A DNA stretch of 64,000 nt. Source: Paralichthys olivaceus (Eukaryota; Chordata; Actinopteri; Pleuronectiformes; Paralichthyidae). Within the stretch, counting starts at the first letter, position 1. Every line of letters starts with the position of its first letter. The stretch is taken from the NCBI RefSeq assembly GCF_024713975.1, contig NC_091100.1, positions 23,945,501 to 24,009,500 of the forward strand. Direction: 5' to 3'. The position numbers and the translations under genes are program-made. Positions 56,965 to 64,000 of this stretch are shown here, piece after piece. The notes beneath the pieces were generated by a model. That model did not search any database. It had not been told where the DNA came from and was given only the letters and a program-made list of their open reading frames with translations.

Positions 56965-59900
56965 AGAGAATGGCAAAACTGTACTGTAAAGTGCTTTGGG
57001 TGGCCATCAAGACCAAAACAACACTATATAAATACAGACAATTTACCAAATACAAACATGATGTGTAGCTTCTGTATGATAGTCCCAGAACTTGACAGAA
57101 AGGTTACACGATCACTAAATCCACTTCCCACTGTAATTGTAATTTGCTCATTTCTTACACCAAAGAAGTGGCAGTTTTGAGTTTTCCAGTGCAGCGGATG
57201 TTATTTCTTCAGTTTCCACACGACTTGAAGTCCAAACATGTATCCATGCATGTGTTAATGGGAATGGGTCACATGAACAAACAGCATTGCCGGGTGCTGA
57301 ACGTAATAAATCTAAAACATGCTCAAGAAAGTTGTCCGAAATCTAAAAGCTGTCACTCACCCGTCTCCACTCATAGAAGTAGGCAATATCCATGAGTGTG
57401 TAGTAGTCCTTCAAAGGCTCGTCCCCGTACAACACCTCCACCTGTAACAGTCGAGTCACACCATTCAAAAGCAAGGTTACGAGAAGAAAACAGCAGCTGC
57501 AGCTCATCACTTTACTATTTAAGTCAGTGAGACAAGCTTTAACCAGATGAGTATTTCTAAACTGATATGTTGTAGCACTATTCACTGTCAACTCATCCCA
57601 CTAATTACTGCTTACGACTTGTATAAACAAAATTTAACACCAAATTAAATTAAAAAACGTTTCCTTTCATCAGACCAACTTAAATCTCTTGAGGTCCCAG
57701 CATCGTCCGTGTGTCAGACAGTAACTGGCTGATATTCCAGCTGTGCTTCAATAATGAAAAGCTAAAACATGACACTGATGCTTTGTTTCCTCAACTGAAG
57801 CTCATTACTACTGCTGGACTGTAAACAGAGTCAATCCTCATTTGAGCACAACACTAACTCAGTCTATTCTGTGAGGTTTTGATTTGAAAGCATTATAGAA
57901 AAGGGGGAAAACACAAAGTGCTGCACTGGGAGACAAACTGGAGCCAGTTCTTTTTGTCAAGATAAATATTCCTCACATCAACATCAAGCTTTCTCGACAA
58001 ACTTATCTTCCCCATTTTAACCATCATCCCTCATGCCGTCTATTATAAACCACATGTTGGACAGAGAGAAAACCAATTCAGGTCAAGGTTATTGTGATTC
58101 CCCCTAATATGAAATCTACTCACAAGTGCAGTTACACTTCCACAACACAGTGTATGTTCTTTTTGGTTTGTACTGTGTGATTTTGATTGTAATTTTTTTT
58201 TTTTTTTTTTTATCAAATCTTTTTCAGTTCAAACAAATACACTTACAGGATTTTAGTGAACATGAAAATGACTAAATGCTGAACTCAACAAGGACAACAT
58301 AGCAACTCATCATTTTAACAACATGAAGATTATTAAAGGTACACTGTGTAGACTTTTGTGATATCTAGTGTTGAAGTTGCATGTTGCAGCTGAACACCCC
58401 TCACCTCACCCTCTCCTTCCAAACATGAGAAAGAAACTGTGGTAGCTTCAGTTGTCATAAAAACTCAAAAGGTGTTTAGTTTGTCCAGTCTGGACTAATG
58501 TAAAAAACATGGTGGCCTCCGTAGAGAGGACCTCCGTAGTGAAGCACCTTCCCTCAGTGTGAGCACATATTGTAAGATTTGAACCTCAAACCTGAAGCAG
58601 TGTTTGTGGGTGTGATTAAGTTACTTTGGAGTTAAAAGTCCCTCCCATGTATTTTTTTATTACTGTGTCAGACCCCTGTAGTTTTCTACAGAGTCAACAT
58701 GGCAAGAGTTGCTGTGTATGGATGCACTGTGTCTAATTACCCGATAGTTGTTGGGAATGTCCATCTTGCTCCGCAGGAACTTTGCTAAGTGCATGACGGA
58801 CATGGCTGCCGGGCACTGCAGGAAGCGTTTACCATTGGACTGAGAACAAAGAGAAGAGTAGAGCGGGGATGTATTAATCCAGGGCGACGACCAGAGGAAC
58901 CACAACACACATTTGGTGGCTTAAACTACTGCTTCACCCAACAGCATCTCAGAAATGAGGTTTTACCTTGTCTCCCTCCATCTCTGCACGCTGCATCTCA
59001 TTGTTTCTGCAGGAAAACAATAAATACAGAACATTATTTACGGTTCTTTCCACTCAAACAGATTATCAGGTTTAGTGAGACGTACAGCAGGATTGACTGG
59101 AACCCTTTTGTTAAATATGCCTTTCACACAGGAAGAACGCAGCAGGAGATTCTCCGCTCACAACACTGAGATATCTCCGGAGCATTAATGTGAGGGGTGC
59201 ATGCTGGACAAAATCAGCCATGGAGATCACGTGTTTATTGTTTACAGCAGATTGACATCGGCCCGTATCAGCAGAAGCTCCTGATTCTTATCAGTGCAAG
59301 TTGACATCTTCTTTGGTGTCTTCTACATGTGTGTAACATTTATTTCACAATGAAAGATTTGTGGGGGGTTTTTGTTTTGTGTCTGTCACATAGAAACATC
59401 AACAACATGCCCACTTGCTGGAGGTGAATGGAGGAGGATCTCCTGCTGCATTTGTTTTTATGATGGGGCTGGCAGGAGAAACTGTCCACAAGCAGACATT
59501 TGTGTTCTCACATACAAGCCCCACCAGATCATTTCAGGAGAGTATCCAGGGTTCAGAACATGTCTGAAAGCAGTTATACAGAGTTTACACAGGTCTTATT
59601 CCAGTGACATATTTCTTCAACTTTACTGTGAACAGATCCAGACTTTATTTATGTAAAAATGAGAACTGAGCGACTCACTTGTTCCTCTCGTAGAACTGTA
59701 TGGACAGACTGATGATTTCATCCTCCGCTATGTTAAACGTCTCCACCACTTCCCCTGGTTCCAGCACACGGTTCTCTGCGTAGAAGTCTCGCCTCCGTTT
59801 CATCTCATCTGGTTTCAGAGGGAAAAAATGCGTTGTTACATAGACAGCGACAGCGACCACCACTATAGACTAAGAGTTTTCCCAAAAAATAATGTGTTGA

Positions 59901-60810
59901 CTAACATCCTCATAAACATGGTCTTACCTTTGAATAACCCCGGAACAAGCTTATATACAATATCTTGAAGAGTTTTGTCCGCTCTTGGAGAAATAAGAAA
60001 GTTTCACGATATTAGACATGATACACATTGCAATCAGTGATGTGTGTGTGTGTGTGTGTGTGTTTTTAAAAGAACCCCTGTGTAACACATCAATAGTTAC
60101 CTGATGCTGAGCTGTGGACACGTCTTGTGGACCTGGACGTCACATCGAGGACAGAACTTATTTGTCTCCAAGAAGGCAACGATGCATGTTTTACAAACTA
60201 CACAGAGAGAGAGGACACGGATGCTTGAACCCTGATCTGTATCATCACCAGTTATGATAAGTAGAACATGGAGAGGACTCGGTGTTATAAACACTTGCAA
60301 TTCAATGTAGTATATGAACACATTCTAGATTTGACTGTTTGAACTATTGACAGAAACCCTTCAAATATAACCCAATCAATTCACCACCTGCCTCCACAGT
60401 TACAACCAAGTTATATCAACACCTAAGATGCAGCATCAACAAAAACATGAATGTTAGTTGTCATGCATTACACTATTATTATGCACACACATGTCCCCTT
60501 TCTGTAGGCCTGGCTTTAAATTAACATTAATGGTGGGTGACATATGAGACTCAACATCCCACGATGTGCAGGAGGCTCTGCTCACCCTGCACAACACTGT
60601 GGGCTCTGTGCTCAATCCTCACTGGGGTTATAGTGGAAAAAGCTGTGTGCATGCATGTAATGCAGTGCAATGCTTCAATGAGTGGAACTTACAGGAGTGC
60701 AGACACTCTACGATGGTTGTAGCATCGATCAAGTAACCAGCGCACAGTGGACATGTGAGGTGTGGGTTCACATCTGTGATTTTAACCCGGTTGGGCTGCA
60801 TTTTATCCAT
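54908..60810 (-). CDS. pcgf2: polycomb group RING finger 2 (MEL18), 8 coding exons, 333 aa
   Basis: This is a core subunit of PRC1, which with RING1 monoubiquitinates histone H2A. Exons, in transcript order, are 60810-60693, 60197-60101, 59983-59928, 59808-59679, 59006-58967, 58839-58741, 57441-57361 and 55288-54908. Junctions are GT-AG and the 1002 nt stay in frame. The N-terminal C3HC4 RING uses Cys20, Cys23, Cys36, His38, Cys41, Cys44, Cys55 and Cys58. The linker has the family block [24 protein letters not shown]. The RAWUL domain covers about residues 148-220 ([23 protein letters not shown]). A basic NLS-like RKRRR follows, then a Ser/Pro-rich tail. Synteny with mllt6-cisd3 supports PCGF2 over BMI1. 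The RING half after the second cysteine pair is diverged. Met4 (ATG at 60801) aligns better with the mammalian start and is an alternative start. Human PCGF2 is 344 aa. Confidence 0.9.
55795..56045 (-). mobile_element. tRNA-headed SINE-like repeat, minus copy
   Basis: Read on the minus strand, this has the tRNA-like head (tggctcaggagatagagc), the 'gggcaa' middle block and a degraded tail near 55800. It is the reverse of the element at 30560-30830. It lies in pcgf2 intron 7. Confidence 0.7.
56770..57052 (+). mobile_element. SINE-like repeat, headless copy with GT/GCGT insert
   Basis: Contains 'gggcaagacactgaaaccc', then 'ctgtaaagtgctttgggtgg', then 'tataaatacagac'. A GT/GCGT run at 56895-56963 has expanded inside the element. 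It lies in pcgf2 intron 7, antisense to the gene. Confidence 0.7.
57442..58740 (-). other. pcgf2 intron 6
   Basis: This 1.3 kb intron holds a poly-T run near 58191-58211 and a third copy of the TTAA MITE at about 58333-58545. No exon is seen between the two RAWUL exons. Confidence 0.65.
58333..58545 (-). mobile_element. TTAA MITE, copy 3 (truncated)
   Basis: TTAA at 58333-58336 is followed by AGGTACACTGTGT, and then by the same interior blocks as copies 1 and 2 ('gctgaacacccctcacctca'). The far end is missing. Orientation matches copy 1. Confidence 0.72.
60041..60063. repeat. short (GT)n tract
   Basis: About 11 GT units in pcgf2 intron 2. Confidence 0.85.
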
Positions 60811-61429
60811 CAGGGCAGATCTGCAGGGGAAGCACACGACAACATGAGAGCTGCTGGCTGCACAGTAGAACACAGTGCAAGATGTTTGTTGGGACTAGGA
60901 GTTCTCTCCCGTGTGGTGAATGAGTGGCTGCCCTCAGACAATGTCTGCAGCTCGTCCTTGGGACAGCAGCAACAAAGAGAGGGAGCTGCTGCAACAAGAA
61001 AACTCCTCTGCTGACATGTTGCAGCGATAAATAACGTGGAGACAGCAGCAGCCGAGCGGCTACATGCAGTCTGGGAGGAGGTGGTGCACAACAGCCGACT
61101 ACTGAATCACCCTGTGTGGCCTCATCTTGTGCATCAGCTCCGCTCCTCGAGCAGCGGGGCAACAAAGAGCGTTTCATTTCCCCGGAGCTCCGGCGGCCCA
61201 CCGAGCCCCGAGACCGAGCGCACCGTGCGAACAGCAGCACCGAGGGGGTGCAGAGCCACGGGAAAATCACAGTGGTACACAAAGCAGCCATCTTAAATTC
61301 ACTGACAGGGCTCTGTATGAGGAGGCGAACAAGAGACCGAAAATGTGACACCGTCCACTGTGCGTGCGCCTCAGCGAACAGCGGCGCGGTGAGCCCGACA
61401 AAGAGCCGCCGCCGAGGCGTCGTTCCTAC

Positions 61430-61500
61430 CTGATCCGACATGAAGCTCCGCTCTGCTCCCACTCACGATCCGGATCAATTATCTGGACTTGGGCAGAATT
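61430..61500 (-). other. pcgf2 5' non-coding exon (3' boundary firm, start approximate)
   Basis: The minus strand has a good donor (CAG|GTAGGA) with its last exonic base at 61430. The first coding exon has a matching acceptor (CTGCAG|ATC) with its first base at 60820. The exon carries an ATG at 61462 that opens a short upstream ORF ending in the next exon. The transcription start, near 61500, is a guess. Confidence 0.55.
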
Positions 61501-61558
61501 TGCAGCAGCGCCAGAAAATGGCTTTTTTCAGCCCCGTCAGAGGACTGCCCATTTTGGA

Positions 61559-61566
61559 TCACGTGA
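61559..61566. promoter_or_regulatory. palindromic E-box TCACGTGA near pcgf2 start
   Basis: TCACGTGA is a strong site class for USF, MYC or TFE/MITF bHLH-zip factors. It lies just upstream of the presumed pcgf2 start in a CpG-rich stretch (about 61030-61740). A YY1-like AAGATGGC on the minus strand lies at 61294-61287. Binding is not shown. Confidence 0.4.
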
Positions 61567-61869
61567 TATTATTTTGTCGCCTCGTTCACGGGGCATGAGG
61601 GGGATCCTCTGCAGGCCCCGCTCCCTGTCTGCAGCTTCATGCGTCTGCACCCTCACACCACCACCACCCTCGCCTGTGCCTGCTTCGCGTTGCTTTGATT
61701 CGTTTCTGTCTGGAGCTACGCCGCTCCTCTGCTTGTCTGAGTCTGACTCACAGGGAGTTACAGGGCATCACACAGAGGGAGGAGAGGAGAGGAGAGGAGA
61801 GGCCCTGCAGGCCTCAGGTCTGAGGACTGATCCAATAACTGCACAACTATGAGTCCTGTTACTTTTTGA

Positions 61870-62200
61870 TCTAAAATCTTAGCTATATCACTAAAAATGA
61901 TTGGTATATATATGATAAATAAAACTATAAATCCAGTGATAGTTCTGTAGTTGCTAGAAGATGAAAAAATAATTTTAATGCACAGAGAAAGGGCTGCAAA
62001 TGCTATTGAGGTCACTGACGTCATGTTCTGTGTATTTGGGTTTCTTCTTTGAATTCTACAATTTTAAAAAAAATTCACCGTTTTTTTTTTATAAACATCA
62101 GACACACTTTAGTGTTTTGAGACCACATATTTCAAGAAAAGAAATTATTTCCACTCTGTAATCATGTCCCTGGTGGTGTCCTCACACAGCACTTACTTTC
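61870..62200 (+). repeat. direct repeat, left copy
   Basis: Shares ordered blocks with 63760-63980: 'gaggtcactgac' against 'gaggacattgac', then 'gttttgag', then 'cctggtggtgtcctcacaca' (62170-62189). A partial extra copy of its first block ('gatgaaaaataattttaatg') lies at 62361-62380. Confidence 0.6.
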
Positions 62201-63759
62201 AGAGGATAAATAAATAAAGTACAAACATTCTACCACTTAAACCATTGGAAGAGTTGTGTTCTGGCCAGGGGTATTAAAATGTTTAGGTTTTTAAATTAAA
62301 AATGTGAAATATATCACTAACATTGATTAGAACCCAGTGAAAGTTATAGGTTTATAAAAAGATGAAAAATAATTTTAATGGTAAGAGAAACATTTAGTTA
62401 AGAAGAATGGTTATGAATGTCTGATCAAATACATGATTAAGTAAATGAATCTCAGTATGATATAGAGTAAAGAGTAACATAAAGTGAACTGAGTTTTAGT
62501 TATTCTCAAGACAATCCGTTAAAAGAAATACAAGTTCACATTATTGTGATCATGTATCATGTAGGTGTTAGAACCATTTTATGAGTGAGATAAGAAATCT
62601 CCTCCTCCAGGTCTCTGCTAATCACAAACACAGCTCAGATTTACAGCAACAATAAAATATGACTACAGTCAAGTGTTTTTAGTGTAAGTGTAGGCTAAAT
62701 GAAAAACACTGACCATACAGTAAAACCAGTTCTCTTATGTACAAGGTGGATATCATCAAAACTTTCATCCCAAACCCCGAGAGACACAGACTATAATCAT
62801 TTCTCCATTTGTGACCACAATTTAAAATGAATGATGAGAGCTTTCTCTGAAAAAAACAGGTTCAGTCGCAACACGGCTGAGTACATAGAAATGTGTTGCA
62901 ATTGTGTTGTCACAAACTGAGGCTTGAGAAATGAAACGAATAAACCTTTAATAAAGCAAAGGAGACGTTCATGATGGCATTCTTGGACAGGGCAATTTAA
63001 AAAAGGAAGATAAATCTAATAAACTATTATAATTGTTTGCATATTGTACTCTAGCTGGGCATTCATAAATATTTGGGTGACTCACATGAGACAGATTTAA
63101 ATGAGAAATGGTCCAATTCAAAGCAACAGAGGTAAAGATGTCCAAACTTTTAGTCCCTAAACTGTGGCAAGAGCAGAAAAAACACTGGATCCTACATTTA
63201 CCATCATGCAACTCAAGAGCATCTGTTTGTAAACCCACTGCTACCTGTGGACTAAAGCAAGCCCAAGGTGCGATGACCCTGATGACATCATCAGCCACTG
63301 ATGACATCATCAGGGTTATTCCCTCAGTCTTGAAAAAGCTCTTCCAGAGTCACAGACGTCATTGTGTAACTGTGGAAATGAAACAAATACATGTGAACAA
63401 TGTTGGAACTGTTACCAATAATATAACATACACAATTTCCCCCTGGGATCAATAAAGTATTCTGATAATAATTTATAACTCTCTCTCTCTTTGAAGAACC
63501 CATACTATATATTTTAAAAGTTTTTAACTCACTCTTATTCCCAATACAGAAACGGACATATTAAAAGTTAAATATTAGAACTGTTAGAACAGAGTAATAT
63601 CACTTGCTCAAATTTTACCTAGAAAATGTTTAAGTATCATCATATTCATAGAAACGTATATATGGTGAAAACGTGATAGCTGTGGTAGCAGAAATGTTTT
63701 TAAACACTCACACCTCACTGTTTGAACCATTCAAACCACTTGTTTATTTCTCATGGCTG

Positions 63760-63980
63760 AATCTGTAATGTCACAGATGACTGAGGACATTGACCTCATA
63801 TTCTTTGTATTTTCTCCTGGTAATTTGTGTTCTTTCATAAAATTATACACAAAGGTTTTTAAGAAGATTCCCTTTTTTATTTTATTTTATTTTAATCATT
63901 TACTGTTTTGAGGAAAATACATTATTCCCACTCTGGAATCATGTTCCTGGTGGTGTCCTCACACAGCAGTACCTCCATGT
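63760..63980 (+). repeat. direct repeat, right copy
   Basis: Shares 'gttttgagg', 'ccactctg' and 'cctggtggtgtcctcacaca' with the left copy about 1.78 kb upstream, in the same order and orientation. Confidence 0.6.
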
Positions 63981-64000
63981 TTTTAACTAGCATTAAGTGG

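Larger units (their letters stand above)
61750..64000. other. gene-free right flank
   Basis: No exon or RNA gene is recognised. The flank is AT-rich. It holds a diverged direct repeat pair (61870-62200 and 63760-63980) and a 16-bp repeat ctgatgacatcatcag printed twice near 63279-63316. Near 63430 is a tail reading cccccctgggatcaataaa-like text, typical of LINE 3' ends in fish. Confidence 0.55.

Noticed and set aside
60803-61462. A 219-codon minus-strand frame at the pcgf2 5' end
   Set aside because: It reads through a splice donor at 61430 into CpG-rich intron 1. After splicing the frame stops within 16 codons.
1-64000. CRISPR arrays, operons or phage-type systems
   Set aside because: The direct repeats seen are microsatellites, minisatellites or transposons, and the genes are intron-bearing vertebrate genes.

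Overview
This window is vertebrate nuclear DNA, most likely from a ray-finned (percomorph-type) fish. The genes are split by GT-AG introns and encode vertebrate families. Introns and spacers carry long CA/GT microsatellites, tRNA-headed SINEs, a 5'-truncated LINE tail, TTAA-flanked MITEs and other dispersed repeats of the kind common in teleosts. There is no prokaryotic or viral operon structure.

Five gene families lie in about 54 kb. From left to right: igfbp4 (minus strand; only exon 1 is recognised, and the rest probably lies beyond the left edge), ikzf3/Aiolos (plus, 7 coding exons, 530 aa), mllt6/AF17 (plus, 20 coding exons, 1079 aa), two tandem cisd3 genes (plus, 3 coding exons each, 142 and 129 aa), and pcgf2/MEL18 (minus, 8 coding exons plus a probable 5' non-coding exon, 333 aa). 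Every exon junction was placed by hand from splice sites and reading phase, and all complete models stay in frame from ATG to stop. The same families lie on human 17q12-q21 (MLLT6-CISD3-PCGF2, then IKZF3 and IGFBP4), so this is a compacted version of that syntenic block.

Layout: 1-7671 is probably igfbp4 intron 1, with a SINE insertion that has clear target-site duplications. 7672-8023 is igfbp4 exon 1. 8.6-11.5 kb is the divergent igfbp4/ikzf3 interval. 11.5-19 kb is ikzf3. 19-22 kb is a spacer with a LINE remnant, leading into a CpG-rich mllt6 promoter. 22.2-44.8 kb is mllt6 with a roughly 2.8 kb 3' UTR. 46.5-49.8 kb and 50.7-53.5 kb are the two cisd3 genes. 54.1-61.5 kb is pcgf2, tail to tail with the second cisd3. 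61.6-64 kb is gene-free, repeat-rich DNA.

The genes are not an operon. Three encode chromatin or transcription regulators: Ikaros-family zinc fingers, a DOT1L-linked PHD reader and a PRC1 RING protein. One type encodes mitochondrial iron-sulfur proteins and one a secreted IGF carrier. The most interesting observations are the tandem cisd3 pair with different tails, a histidine at the key cereblon-drug contact and a CtBP-type PxDLS motif in ikzf3, a uORF that ends one base before the second in-frame ATG of pcgf2, a tripled 33-bp unit inside an mllt6 exon, and unusual repeat structures: a 15-bp minisatellite open in several frames, a 60-bp palindrome near a 31-G run, and paired CA/GT tracts in the ikzf3 3' UTR. 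I found no wholly new gene system.
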